64,000 nt of DNA from Parietichytrium sp. I65-24A (GCA_012862575.1 BLSF01000008.1:248001-312000); one strand, 5' to 3'. Shown: positions 9,990 through 20,246, counted from the first letter of the stretch. Notes: generated by a model not told the origin, from the letters alone. Numbers and translations: made by a program.

Positions 9990-9999
9990 GTACCGGTAC
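9990..9999. promoter_or_regulatory. GTACCGGTAC palindrome
   Basis: A perfect 10-bp palindrome containing TACCGGTA. That octamer occurs seven times in the window and always outside genes. Confidence 0.45.
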
Positions 10000-10585
10000 A
10001 AGAAGTACTTCACAATCAGTAAGCTTACTGACAGATACTGACATTCACATTTGGCAAAATTATTTCAGAGTTGGGATAATCGGCCAGCCGACTAATGAAT
10101 GGAAGCAAAGAGGTGGTCTGCAACAACGCTCTACTTTGATCGAGGCGAGGCATTCTGTAGTTTGTGTTTTGTGCTAAAGGAGCGTGCTTGAATTATATTC
10201 TGACTGTCGCTTTGGTTTTAGTAAAATTCCCCTTTATGCAGTTTCCCAGGCTAGTTTGTATGTACACAAAATCCGGACAAAGCTGCGGTTTGGTTCAGCC
10301 TTTTAACAAAACTGTGCAAAACTCGCCAAGGTGAACTGCAATGCCGCAACGAGTTTTCGAGGAGACTGAGAAATCCAGGATTAGTTCGGAACATGCAGAA
10401 AGTAAGAGGCTTGATTCCGTAGATCGTAAAATGCGGTATAAATTAATCAAAATGCGAAACATAAACAACCTATGCTGTCGAAAAAGAAACATTTGAAACC
10501 CAGTTGCGGCATCTGGAATGTTTCCTTTATGTACAATGTGGATTACAATTTGGTGAGCGAAATAAGCCCAGATCTCTGAGTTTAC

Positions 10586-11542
10586 CTACTGCAGGCGGAA
10601 ATGGCGCCTTAAGAGATGGAGGAGATCTTCTCTCGAAGCATCGCCTGGAACGGCAATGCCAAAGTCTGCGACAAGTTCGCGCAAGGCGGGTGTGGTGCAG
10701 TCGCCATCGCCATCGCTCTCGGTGTCCTCCCACGCACTAGCATTCTCGGCAAAGGCTAGAAAGTTCCGAACACTGGATCGTAACTCGGCGTCTAGCGCAA
10801 GCTCCAACTCGTACTCTGAAGGGCGCGACCGCCTAGGCGCGCGTGCTCGCGGGTTGTCCACATCATACATTAAGGGGATAGCATTCATATCTGATAGCAT
10901 CTGTTCCAAAACTGTGTCATCAATATTAAAACTGCCAGACGATGTCGAAGCAACGCCTTCTCCGCTGTCCAGGCGTCGCAGCCCTTCCATTTCTGCAGCG
11001 ATGGCATTTGCAAGCGCCAATGGACTTCCAGGACAACACGCGGCCGAAGCTGCCGCAGAGTCTAGAATAGCAATCTCAAGATTGCGACGCTCTTTTTCCA
11101 AGATCTCTTCCCTCTTTTCTTGCTCGGTTTGCTCCGGATACTCCACTCTGCACGTACAACAAGTGTTGTGAGACCGAAACCACTGCCCTAGACATTCGTC
11201 GTGAAAGATGTGCCCGCAAGGCAAGCGCAGCGTGACATCGTCAAACGCGTATTCCTCTAGACAAATGGAGCACCTTTCTTCTTTCACGCCGCCGCTCAGC
11301 CTTTTCAGTGACCCAAAAAATGTGCTTGAGACAGGCTTCGGGGCGGCTTCCTCCTCCATGTAATTTTCGTGCAACTGGTTGACCAGCAAATCCGACAGGT
11401 CCTCGAGCCCATCCAGGGCCAGCTCTCCTCCCCCGGGAGATGATACAAGCATCACGGCTTCGCCTCGTCCGTGACGCCACGCCGGTCTCCTGCGAGGAGG
11501 GAGCTCCGATCCCATCGCACTTGCGTCCCACACGTACGACAT
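10586..11542 (-). CDS. RING-H2 finger E3 ubiquitin ligase
   Basis: The protein has 318 residues from the ATG at 11542. A complete RING-H2 finger lies at 91-131: C91, C94, C109, H111, H114, C117, C128 and C131, within CSICLEEYAFDD and CGHIFHDECLGQWF. Such fingers recruit E2 ubiquitin-conjugating enzymes. The rest has no recognised domain: a Gly/Arg-rich start, a short Glu-rich helix after the RING and an acidic, Ser-rich C-terminal half. There is no signal peptide or membrane span, so it is a soluble ligase with unknown substrates. Confidence 0.88.
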   Translation of the reverse strand: MSYVWDASAMGSELPPRRRPAWRHGRGEAVMLVSSPGGGELALDGLEDLSDLLVNQLHENYMEEEAAPKPVSSTFFGSLKRLSGGVKEERCSICLEEYAFDDVTLRLPCGHIFHDECLGQWFRSHNTCCTCRVEYPEQTEQEKREEILEKERRNLEIAILDSAAASAACCPGSPLALANAIAAEMEGLRRLDSGEGVASTSSGSFNIDDTVLEQMLSDMNAIPLMYDVDNPRARAPRRSRPSEYELELALDAELRSSVRNFLAFAENASAWEDTESDGDGDCTTPALRELVADFGIAVPGDASREDLLHLLRRHFRLQ

Positions 11543-12468
11543 GGTCCCCGCTCCGCCAACTCAGTCTCTGTTGTCTGGGGGTTTAATCCAGATGGCCGGA
11601 TATTTTGACGCCCAATCCTTCCGAGGTGCAGCGACGTAGCTCACCGTCAGCTCAGTACGCTCGAGCGCAGGGAAACAACGTCGAATGAAACCTCGCGCTT
11701 CCAAGTACGTCGATGCGTCTTCCGCTCTGTCGAGTCGCGCTGCCGGTCTTGTGTTTGCTCGCACATGGCATCATATGGCATCACATGGCCGTGTAGTCTG
11801 TGTAGTGCTCAAGTACTCAGTACTCCAACCCACGCAGCTGCTTCCCCAATCTAATCCTAGTGAAAGTATAATGTTTTTGCCGACTTTGGGTACATGACGA
11901 TGGGGTCCAGGATGGCCGAGGGATGTCGAGGGGGTCTGCAAAGTCTCGGAAGAGTCAACGATGTCGACGACGGCTCAGAGCAGTGGTGGTAGTTCTGTTC
12001 GACGGAACGGAGGATAATGAGCGAGCGTCAAGTGGACGCTGTGGAAGTGAGGGAAAAAAGAATTGAATTTAGATTGGCCGTGGTTAAACAGTTAATAACT
12101 CACTCAGCCTTCGGCTTTAGCGCTTCCCGGGACCGTTTGCGGCATAAAAGCATGTGGGAAAATTCGAAAGCAAGTGTCGCAAGAGGAATGACTGGGAGAA
12201 TAAAATCAATCCCGAATACGGCAATACTGGCGTACCATTCTACGAGGGATACGTGTCCAAGAAGTCGATGTACACTAAAAGGATGAGGAAGTTGATGTAC
12301 CATGTGAAATAAAATAACAAAGCGAGTGGGAATATCGAAAGGAGCAAAGCTGCAAGTACGCAACACGGGACGAAGAATGACAGTGAGTGGAAGGCATGTT
12401 ACAATTTTTTTTTTAAGTTGAGGCTTTGAGGCAAGCTGGCAGGGTGTTCTTTACTGTAGAGCTAATCT
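11543..12468. other. Intergenic, no gene seen
   Basis: About 0.9 kb between RING (start) and GNB1L-like (end), both on the minus strand. It contains overlapping CATGGCATCA-type repeats near 11765-11790 and AGTACTCAGTACT near 11812. No conserved reading frame is seen. Confidence 0.55.
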
Positions 12469-13701
12469 TCAAACTTTGTGATATGGGTTGGGAATTGATA
12501 CACAGGTGCTGTCTTCCGAGACTGATATGATGCGCGAACCATCGGAGGTGAAAACGACGGAGCGAACCGTCCCTTTATGCTGCCTAAAGACACCGAGCAA
12601 GCGCATCTTGTGCCAATCCACTAATCTTATGGACCCGTCCCAACCTCCGCACACCACGACACGGCTGTCGGGGGAGATGGTGATGGATGAGAAACCTTGC
12701 TGTGCTTCTGGCGCGTCATTCTGCTCCTGCATAGACGAGCTGCCGTCGGACTGAAGTTTTGCAGAAGCCTTCACTTTCGCGGAGAGTTTATCAAAGTCGA
12801 GAGAGAAGGCTGTAATGCTACGAAGGGCGCCACACGCAACGCCAAAGACGCGAAGTCCTTTCCCCGGCCGCGCCATCCGCACGTTGTCCATCGCTATCGG
12901 AACCTGGTCAGTGACGTGTACGCCCAGTTTCGACACCCAACACTCACGCAATATATCAAACGTGTAGATTCTGCCATTCTCGAAAAGCGCTACAAGCCAC
13001 CTCGCAGCGGATCGTTCCACGCCCTCCACAAGTGCGCAGTCCATGGACATTCCAGCCTTGTCCTGAGGCGCTGGCGCGTGCACCATGTCTAAGAACGTCT
13101 CCTCTTCGTCCTCGCCTCCCGCCGCGCTCTTTATTCCCGCTTGACATGAGCCATCTTGCATGAGCGCGCGAATATCCCATATGTTAAACGCATCAGCATC
13201 GTCCGTGGCGCACGCCAGCGCCCCTGCCGCCAGAGCAAAGCCGCAGAATCCTCCCACCAGATCTCCCGTGGTCACTTCCCAAACGAGCTCCAGCTCCGGC
13301 GCTGGCATGGACCGAAACGCCCAACACCGCACCAAGCCATCCCTGCCTTGCGACACCACCATCCAGTCCTCATCTGCTTCTGCAGCTATTGCTGCCGCCG
13401 ATACGCTCGTCGTTGCTTCTGGTGCACGCGCTTCGGGCGAATTTGATGTTTTGGACGAAGACGATAATTCCATACGTGGGCACGGAGATGGTTTTCGTCG
13501 AGGCATAGCTTTCACTCGGAGCACGCCGTGTGACCCAGCGTGTGCGTGAGCCACGTGTGCTGCGCGGCGCCGAATAGCCAAGTCCCACACCGAGAGAGCG
13601 CCCGTGCTGTCCCCGGTCGCCAGAAACGCAATCCCCAGTGGCGCCACTGCCGTGAGCGCATCCCCACAGCGCAGGCGCACCTCTTTTTGCGGATTGTTCA
13701 T
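12469..13701 (-). CDS. GNB1L: GNB1L/Asa1-like WD40 protein
   Basis: The protein has 410 residues from the ATG at 13701. WD-type blades run through the protein: TGDSTGALSVWDL near the start, VSQGRDGLVRCWAF, then TISPDSRVVVCGGWDGSIRL and GVFRQHKGTVRSVVFTSDG at the end. The last two blades match the C-terminus of human GNB1L and fungal Asa1 closely. Asa1 is a subunit of the ASTRA complex, which with the Tel2-Tti1-Tti2 module helps Hsp90 mature PIKK kinases such as TOR and ATM. A low-complexity Ala/Ser insert (about residues 70-110) separates the first two blades. It is likely soluble. A 17-bp GTAC inverted repeat lies about 90 bp upstream of the start. Confidence 0.78.
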   Translation of the reverse strand: MNNPQKEVRLRCGDALTAVAPLGIAFLATGDSTGALSVWDLAIRRRAAHVAHAHAGSHGVLRVKAMPRRKPSPCPRMELSSSSKTSNSPEARAPEATTSVSAAAIAAEADEDWMVVSQGRDGLVRCWAFRSMPAPELELVWEVTTGDLVGGFCGFALAAGALACATDDADAFNIWDIRALMQDGSCQAGIKSAAGGEDEEETFLDMVHAPAPQDKAGMSMDCALVEGVERSAARWLVALFENGRIYTFDILRECWVSKLGVHVTDQVPIAMDNVRMARPGKGLRVFGVACGALRSITAFSLDFDKLSAKVKASAKLQSDGSSSMQEQNDAPEAQQGFSSITISPDSRVVVCGGWDGSIRLVDWHKMRLLGVFRQHKGTVRSVVFTSDGSRIISVSEDSTCVSIPNPYHKV

Positions 13702-14100
13702 CCCGGTCGGAGCCGTGGGAGGTGTTTTGCCACTCGCGCGTGCACGCCCTCACACATCCGCGGCCCCGCAACCCGGGTTTTGCTCCGTACTGACTGTAAG
13801 TACCTGCACCTCACCTCTTGCTTGCTTACTTACTTGCTGAGCCCTGCTTCTCCGGACTCAAAATTTGCTGACGAACTGCAGGTCTTACGTTGCCATCTAT
13901 ACGAAATTCTAGGTACGGTATTAGCCCCGTGAGGAGGAGAGGCACCACAGGCACACAGCTCGCTCCGCGACGAACAGTTCGTGCACCGCAAATTGGCGAA
14001 GCACACTCACTCACTCACTCACAGAGGAGCTGCGCCGAGCTGTATCTGGTTCCTTGTCTGCTGGCGAGCTTTGAGTTGCAGGGGTGGGAAATTATCGAGG
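13702..14100. other. Divergent promoter region, GNB1L-like / MTFP1
   Basis: This 399-bp region has genes leaving in both directions. It holds the 17-bp inverted-repeat element at 13787-13803, CTTG/CTTA repeats near 13826-13838 and a CACT array near 14004-14021. No coding region is seen. Confidence 0.6.
13787..13803. promoter_or_regulatory. 17-bp inverted-repeat element, copy 2
   Basis: The sequence is GTACTGACTGTAAGTAC and lies 86 bp upstream of the GNB1L-like ATG and about 300 bp upstream of MTFP1. It differs from copy 1 at two positions. Confidence 0.5.
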
Positions 14101-14646
14101 ATGGTGGCGAATATGAGGCCGGAAGAGTGGGGGGGCGACCCTCTGCGCGAGACGCGGCTGAGACTTTTAGGGTACGCGAACGAGGTCGGCGAGGCGTTTC
14201 GTCCGGTGGCTCCTGCACTGGTGAGGCCGAGCTACGTGGTCGCGTTTGGCTACGTGCTCGCGGACACGGCGCATAAAGCGGGGCGAGCGGAGGCCGAGGG
14301 AGCGAGGGTCGAGGCTGCGGTAGACACGTTAGTTTGGCAGATGTTGGCAAGTGTGCTGCTGCCTGGAATGGCCATCAATAGGGTGGTGTGGGCCACGCAG
14401 AAAGTAGCCAACAGTGCGCTCTCCGGCGGCCATGGAAAAAATGCCGCTGCGAGTGTGGCGTCCAATTTGAACCCTGCGAGGACGCTGTCTTTGCGGTGGG
14501 GGCCAGTGATGCTCGGCCTTGCAACAATACCGCTAATCGTGGAACCGATCGACCACTCGGTGCACGCATTCATGGACGCCTGGATCCGTCCTTGGCTCCA
14601 TGGAAGCCAAGGCCAGAGGACGTCCGCCTCTCCTGGTGAGAACTAG
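14101..14646 (+). CDS. MTFP1: Mitochondrial fission process protein 1 (MTFP1/MTP18)
   Basis: The protein has 181 residues. The ATG at 14101 (MVANMRPEEW) is chosen because the family motif follows at once: DPLRETRLRLLGYANEVGEAFRP is characteristic of MTFP1. Further matches are VAFGYVLADT, DTLVWQMLASVLLPGMAINR and the terminal IPLIVEPIDHSVHAFMD. MTFP1 is an inner-membrane protein with several hydrophobic helices that promotes mitochondrial fission in animals. Length and order of motifs are complete, so it should be functional. A longer frame continues upstream to 13981 but lacks family similarity. Confidence 0.93.
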   Translation: MVANMRPEEWGGDPLRETRLRLLGYANEVGEAFRPVAPALVRPSYVVAFGYVLADTAHKAGRAEAEGARVEAAVDTLVWQMLASVLLPGMAINRVVWATQKVANSALSGGHGKNAAASVASNLNPARTLSLRWGPVMLGLATIPLIVEPIDHSVHAFMDAWIRPWLHGSQGQRTSASPGEN

Positions 14647-17323
14647 TTGCTCGGGAGTTCATTCTCTGCTCAGCTTGTGTGTTTTTGTGTAAATTTAGAA
14701 TGACAAGACCGATTTTCGGATACAAACAAAGTGAGAACGCTTTCAAGTTATCTCTTTCTGGACCCAATTCATCGCCAAGATCATGATCATGTACCGACTG
14801 TGAGTACACGATCGTGGGTCCACGATTCTGGTTTCAACTAAACAACGAAGACCGACGCCTTCATTGCTGTTAAGGGACCTCGTGTCGCGTCGCACATTCC
14901 CATTCCTCTTCTTGTCCACCCACCGAGGCAACTCAAGAGCACGTAACAGTGCCTATTCTTCCTGAGTATGGCAACTCACGAGACCTGCAGCCTCGCAGGC
15001 GCGCTCTCGACCGCAGCATTTGGTGCCCAATACATTGCCTTTCTCTAGCTACTAGCAAGAGTTCTCTGGGGTTTAGTCTTAGCTCACCGCCAGCATATTA
15101 GTTACACACCACCACCCTCACAGATGAAGGTATGTGAAATGATTCATCTAGACTCTAGTGTAGACTGTGTAGACTGAAAGAGAGCAAACATGTGAACAGC
15201 AAGCAGTTCAGAAATCAGAATCGGACAAAGGTCTTGGCCAAAGCTTAGGACTGGTGCTGTCTATTGCGACAAGTAGGTTAGAAAATCGGTCTTTGGCTCG
15301 TGCCACAGAGTGAGCTCGCCGATTTTCGCACTGTCATATCAATGACTGTGGGGAAGCGAGCGCAAAATGGTCGTCTCTTTCTTCTTTTCCACAAGTGTGT
15401 GTCAGTCAACGGACGTGGTTGGTTATCAAAGTGAAGCCACGAAGTGAGAGCGTAAACAAACCCTATCGGAAGGTGGGGTGGTTGGTTATTGTAGTCGCGC
15501 GAGTGGAGATGGAACCAAAGACAGGTCCTTTTTCAAGTTTCAGCAAAATGAAATGTGCATACCTTCTCCGGCAATGTGCATGCATCCCTTCCGCCGAAAC
15601 TTCACTCGCGACTCGTCACTGCATCAAAGTCGCATCACAGCTGACAATGAATTACTGCGATACGATACTGGTATGACACTCCAAGTCTCATCAAGTCTCA
15701 CAGATCTCGCAGTCAGTTGTCTATTGAGTGTTCCCAAAGCCTTAGGAGTAAGGTTGACAGAAGGTGCACACCGTCTTGACAAGAAACTCTTTGCTTGTTT
15801 TCACTGACAGTGCAGACAGTGCAGACAGTGCTCACTGGTCTTACTGATGAATGAATGAATGAATGAAGAAGAAACACATGCGAGAAAGACAGTCTTAGTT
15901 TGGACCACACAGACCACATCTGTCGCGCAGTTGAGTTCACTACCTTATCATGTAGCCATGCGGTAGAGCTGTAATCGCCGCGATTAGTGTAGGTACTATT
16001 AGAATATAACAACTCGGTAATCGCACTTAAGTTTTCGAGGATTGTGCAACTCGTAGCAACCGACGTTAACTCTCCACGTAGAGACCGGTGTGCACACACA
16101 ATTTCTAGTTGCATAGGTTATACCTAGAGGTCTGGTGTAGGAGTTTCACAAGAATGGATCTGTTGTCAATGAACGTGCAATCTGAATCCTGAAGTCTGCA
16201 TTAGTTTGCTATACTCGTTTCGCGAACGAGGCGTGGCAGTTGCAAAATGTGCTTTTCGAATTGTCGGTGTGCAGGTTTCTTTCCATTGATTTTTCACTCT
16301 TTTTAAAATTTGCAAAAAGGAGCAACATGAAAATACTGCACTAGAGTCCTTGTTCTGGTTGAAGGCAAGATGTCCAAGCCTTGAAGGCTTTGATAGCTCT
16401 GATCTTGACATTTTTTTATCATTGACCAGAGTGTGGAAATTCAGAGTGTGGAAATTAGAACATTACAAGTGCGAGGGATCTTATAGAATTCAGGTCATGG
16501 CGGTCATGGGGTGATGGTTGACTCTGTGCTCATTGTTGCTAGCTAGTGAGACTTTATGCTGACTGTGATGGACAAAAAGTAGGGTTTTGACGTTTTACTT
16601 TGAGCGCCATGGGTTTCCATGTGGGCAGAGGTTTCCCACAGAGAATGGATCTGAGTGCGTGTCGACTACCGGAACTAGTGAGTTTACTCTCAGTACAAGA
16701 GTGCACAAAGCCTTGCACTGCACATCTTCTCGTTCCTGGTCCACGAACGGCCGGTGCACAAAATGATAGGCTAATTCTGTTGCTTCAGAGTAGCGTGCTC
16801 GACCGTTGACTGTTTTGCACGTTCTCAAGCTTTGGTCTTCTTTGTGCGAGCCACTTGCAAAGAGAGGAGGGAGAAAAGATAGAGAGAGAGAGCGAAGGGG
16901 GAGCGGAGAAAGAGAGAACCGAACCGTACCTTGTCTTCTAACCCGGACGGTACTGTTGCCCCAGAGCAAATAAGGGCGGAGATTGGTTCAAGAGTGCTTT
17001 ACTATCATTTGTTGACTGCGGGTTTGAGGAGCAACTTAGAGCAGAGCACTCGACTTGCACACCTCCCTCCACGTACATGTGCATGTGGATCCACTTCTGC
17101 ATCCATTCATTCTGATCAATCGGAGAGGGTCTTTCACAGTCGACGAGAGTAGAACTTGCACGGAGAGAGTAATTAGAAGCTAGGCTCACATAGGGAGGAG
17201 AGCTGTGGTCGCTTTCGTGATACGACCCTGCTGAGGATCGATCAAAATTGGAGGCTGGCAGTTTCCCAACTCCACACCCAAACTCTGAAAGTGAAAATTT
17301 TGCAATTGTAATCAACCAGGAAA
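14647..17323. other. 2.7-kb gene-free stretch
   Basis: I find no credible gene. It contains the third 17-bp inverted repeat (14791-14807), a triplicated GACAGTGCA unit near 15806-15830, a GAAT array near 15847-15867, a duplicated 15-bp unit near 16429-16458 and a purine (GA) tract near 16858-16920. The right end should hold the promoter and leader of the ion-channel gene. A structured RNA cannot be excluded by eye. Confidence 0.5.
14791..14807. promoter_or_regulatory. 17-bp inverted-repeat element, copy 3
   Basis: The sequence is GTACCGACTGTGAGTAC and lies 145 bp past the MTFP1 stop codon, right after a GATCATGATC palindrome. It shares core and arms with the copies at 9910 and 13787. Confidence 0.5.
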
Positions 17324-18571
17324 ATGGGGTCTGACGGAGAATACGTCGTGGAGGTCTCTCCAGAAGGCAGCGATCGCAGGAAGAGCAAGCGATCTTCCAA
17401 GTCTTCCAAGAGCTCACAATCCGATGTAGGCCAGCTCATCGGCGTTGCGACTGAAACGAAGCTTATCAGCGTCGACGATGTGGCTGAAACGTTTCACATT
17501 GCCCTTCTCATCCACGTACATTTCCGTGACGAGAACATTCGCCCTGACAAGCGCGCTGAAGATGCCTTCTATCGTGAGCGCGATTACGATGGTTACATGC
17601 CAAAGATTATTATGGTGAATGTGGTCGACGGGGGTGAGTTTGATACGGTCGTCAGGGTAAACAGGCAAACTGGAGATGTCTGGGCGTCTTTTCAGACCAC
17701 TTGCCATATCAATGAGAGCTTGGAGCTCTTCCAGTTCCCGTTCGACAGGCAACTGTTTCGCGTAGGGTTCAAGTCCCCCAACGCACAGTTTGATCGCTGG
17801 AGGCTCCCACTAGATGTGTTGGACTTTCCAGAGGAAACTTCGGGGAACTCGGCCAAAGCCAATGAGGCCCCTTATCTCGTGAGCTGTGAGCTCAACACTT
17901 GGAAGATGGCAGGCATTCAGGTGGGAATGTACCGTGAAGACCCGGACCCAGTGTCTCTAACCAAACCAGAGTTTGAGCTCACTATTCAGGCCGAGCGTGA
18001 CCCCATCTTCTTCCTCTGCAACTACGTACTAATCGTTTACCTTATCGTGCTGCTCAACGGAGCGAGTGTTGCAATCGACGTCAACTCTATGGGAGATCGC
18101 TTGACCTACAGCTCTGCACTTCTCCTTGCAGCAATCGCATTTAAGTTTACCTTGAGCTCAAGCTTGCCAAAGGTTGGCTACCAGACATACTTGGATGCTT
18201 ACATCATTGCTGCCTTTGGATTCATTGCCATAGGATCTATCGAGCACATCTTCGTCGCGCCATACACCCGCTGCTTTTATGAGTTTTACCAGGGGTATAG
18301 CCCAGACGAGATTGAAGATGTCATGGCGGAGTGCCAGAAGAATACCACTATCAATGCAACCAAGTTGGATGGATTCTTCCAAATTGCGTATGTGCTCGCA
18401 TGGACCTTACTCAACGTAATTGCGGCAATCACGGCTTACTTCCCACGCATTGTGCGCCCATCTTGGAAGTACGTTCTTGACAACCAGATCGGGGAGACTG
18501 ATAGCACCGTCAAGCGCACAGCCGTTGTTTATGATTACGATAACCGCGAAAACGGTCTTTTGATCGAGTAA
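17324..18571 (+). CDS. Pentameric ligand-gated ion channel (Cys-loop family, microbial type)
   Basis: The protein has 415 residues from the ATG at 17324. The beta-rich ligand-binding region (about 50-225) ends in the family signature around FPFDRQ (138-143). Four membrane helices follow: M1 about 228-250, M2 about 258-280, M3 about 290-312 and M4 about 350-373. The M2-M3 linker LPKVGYQTYLDAY is canonical. Only one cysteine of the Cys loop (C127) is present, its partner being replaced, as in prokaryotic members. No signal peptide is visible: the N-terminus is a Ser/Lys-rich polar tail, odd for a protein whose N-domain should be extracellular. Ion selectivity and ligand are unknown. It stands alone after a long gene-free region. 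Confidence 0.88.
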   Translation: MGSDGEYVVEVSPEGSDRRKSKRSSKSSKSSQSDVGQLIGVATETKLISVDDVAETFHIALLIHVHFRDENIRPDKRAEDAFYRERDYDGYMPKIIMVNVVDGGEFDTVVRVNRQTGDVWASFQTTCHINESLELFQFPFDRQLFRVGFKSPNAQFDRWRLPLDVLDFPEETSGNSAKANEAPYLVSCELNTWKMAGIQVGMYREDPDPVSLTKPEFELTIQAERDPIFFLCNYVLIVYLIVLLNGASVAIDVNSMGDRLTYSSALLLAAIAFKFTLSSSLPKVGYQTYLDAYIIAAFGFIAIGSIEHIFVAPYTRCFYEFYQGYSPDEIEDVMAECQKNTTINATKLDGFFQIAYVLAWTLLNVIAAITAYFPRIVRPSWKYVLDNQIGETDSTVKRTAVVYDYDNRENGLLIE

Positions 18572-19466
18572 GCGCCGCTTCCCGTCTGTCTCACTTTCTG
18601 TTCCTGTCAATCTGTGTTGCCTCTTGAGTCTTTCTGCCTCTAGTTTTTCTACACCTTCCTCGAAGAAAGTCAACGTTTTTGTTCATGAAATTATTTTTAG
18701 TATTTTCGGCTTGTAGACCTCAAACCTTCACCATTCGCCACTCAAGTTTCACGCCCACCGTCACAAAATACGGTCAGGTTTCGACAAAACTCACAACCTC
18801 ACGAGTTGCGACCATTTTATGAGAGGTAATGGATTGATCTGTCTCAGAGCAAATGCTCGAACTTCTTTCCCTTGCACGGTTAACTACTGCAAAGGTGTTT
18901 TTTTATATTTTCTATGAACTCAAAAATACAGACGACAGACAGTTCGTGGCTATCACCATTACAAGCACAGAGCTTCCGACTTGCAGGCATTTCCGATCCC
19001 ACGGTCACAGCGCACACTTCACGACTGTCCAGCAGCCCCATGCACCTCGCTCGCTCACGAGATATCTAAAAAAGAAAACAAAGAACAGATCATCAACCCA
19101 GAACGATCCTCATCAGCTCCATTCCTTTCACGGAATTCGACCTCCGTCGCTCGACCCCGTTCGTCTTTCTCGCTCCAAAAACAATTCGGATCCAACATCT
19201 TGATTCCAGTAATCAAGTCCCAACTTCCTTCCACTCAAAAGCAAAGTCCTACCCCTTTTCCCTACCCAACCCATAGTCGCCAGTCCCCACCAGTGGCGCG
19301 GGAGGCACGAACAACAGTTACATCACCGATGTGGCTAGTCGTATCTACCCCAAACCTTAGCAATTCCCACATGTCTTCGAGTGGAGTCTTGTGTTGACTC
19401 CTTGTGAGAGAGGAGCGAGGTTGTTGACCTCGTCGGCGCATACTATAGCGGCGAGGCGTAGCGGCA

Positions 19467-19484
19467 GCTAGGCGATCGCCTAGC
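19467..19484. promoter_or_regulatory. Perfect 18-bp palindrome upstream of MMADHC-like gene
   Basis: GCTAGGCGATCGCCTAGC reads the same on both strands. It ends 90 bp before the ATG at 19575, so it is a plausible binding site for a dimeric factor. Confidence 0.4.
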
Positions 19485-19511
19485 CAGGGACGGGTTGCGC
19501 AAGGTGGCGAG

Positions 19512-19521
19512 GTACCGGTAC
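19512..19521. promoter_or_regulatory. GTACCGGTAC palindrome
   Basis: The same 10-bp palindrome as at 9990, lying 53 bp before the MMADHC-like ATG. Confidence 0.45.
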
Positions 19522-19574
19522 TGTAAGTGTACGCGAGGACCGTCAAGCCGGCGACGACACTGGAACAAGAGGAA

Positions 19575-20246
19575 ATGGACGGAAGAGTGGCAAGTGCGCT
19601 TCCGCGAACGGTGCCCCGCGAGCAGAACGGCATCCAGATGGAGAGGGAAGAGAAGGAGTCGCTGTGCACACGGGGATGCTCCCCTCGAGCGGAGAAAGAG
19701 CGTGCGAGCGGCCGAAGAGATGCCATTGTAGAGCCTTTCATGCTCCGCGCGGCGGGGACGCTGTTTGAGGTGTCCGCGCACGCCCCCCAGCGGATCGTTC
19801 AGCGGGACCTTGTCAAGGTTTTCGACGAGAGCGTGATGTCTGGCGAGGTCGCAGGCGACGAAATTGTGATTGTTCCCACGATTCAGAAAACGAAGATGAG
19901 CATTCTGGCCATCAACGAAGAAACTGCGCGAGAAAAAGACCAGTGCCTGGAGCGATTCACTGAATTTGCGCGTGAGTTCTGCGAATTTATCCGGCAAAAT
20001 GGCTCCTGGGCGGACTTTTGCGACCCATGTTCGGGTCTGCCGATGCTGTCCGACGGAAACATAGTATACTCTGAGATTCAGGGCCTCGAAAAAGTGCGGC
20101 GATTCGTAACGAGTAGCGCTGGAGCATGCAGAGTGGCTATGCATCCAACATGGGGCCCAAACATGTACCCTGCTTCCATGTTCACCAACGCGAGTGAAGA
20201 ATTGCTGCGTACTGCTTTTCAACATTGCTCCGATGATGCCGAATGA
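19575..20246 (+). CDS. MMADHC: MMADHC (cblD) cobalamin-trafficking protein
   Basis: The protein has 223 residues from the ATG at 19575; a later ATG at 19638 is also possible. The C-terminal part matches MMADHC: a segment around FCEFIRQNGSWADFCDP, a SGLPML stretch and the terminal HPTWGPNMYPASMFTNASEE. MMADHC partners MMACHC and directs vitamin B12 to methionine synthase in the cytosol or methylmalonyl-CoA mutase in mitochondria. The conserved domain is complete but the N-terminal lead is shorter than in animals (about 296 residues). It implies the cell uses cobalamin. The promoter carries an 18-bp palindrome and a GTACCGGTAC site. Confidence 0.85.
   Translation: MDGRVASALPRTVPREQNGIQMEREEKESLCTRGCSPRAEKERASGRRDAIVEPFMLRAAGTLFEVSAHAPQRIVQRDLVKVFDESVMSGEVAGDEIVIVPTIQKTKMSILAINEETAREKDQCLERFTEFAREFCEFIRQNGSWADFCDPCSGLPMLSDGNIVYSEIQGLEKVRRFVTSSAGACRVAMHPTWGPNMYPASMFTNASEELLRTAFQHCSDDAE

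Larger units (their letters stand above)
9387..10585. other. Intergenic, no gene seen
   Basis: About 1.2 kb upstream of the DysF gene and downstream of the RING gene. It contains an AGGAT triplicate near 9747-9761, the 17-bp GTAC inverted-repeat element at 9910-9926 and the perfect palindrome GTACCGGTAC at 9990-9999. The remaining reading frames are short and unlike protein. Confidence 0.55.
18572..19574. other. Intergenic, no gene seen
   Basis: About 1 kb between the ion channel and the MMADHC-like gene. It holds the perfect 18-bp palindrome at 19467-19484 and GTACCGGTAC at 19512-19521, both within 110 bp of the next ATG. Otherwise nothing is recognised. Confidence 0.55.

Noticed and set aside
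13981-14100. N-terminal extension of MTFP1
   Set aside because: Encodes His/Thr/Ser residues from a CACT repeat; the family sequence starts after the ATG at 14101.
15955-16030. GGTAGAGC-like segment as a tRNA
   Set aside because: No acceptor stem, T-loop box or anticodon arm could be laid out.
19471-19480. GCGATCGC octamer inside the 18-bp palindrome as a cyanobacterial HIP1 site
   Set aside because: HIP1 is a cyanobacterial genome signature; this is nuclear eukaryotic DNA and only one copy was noticed.
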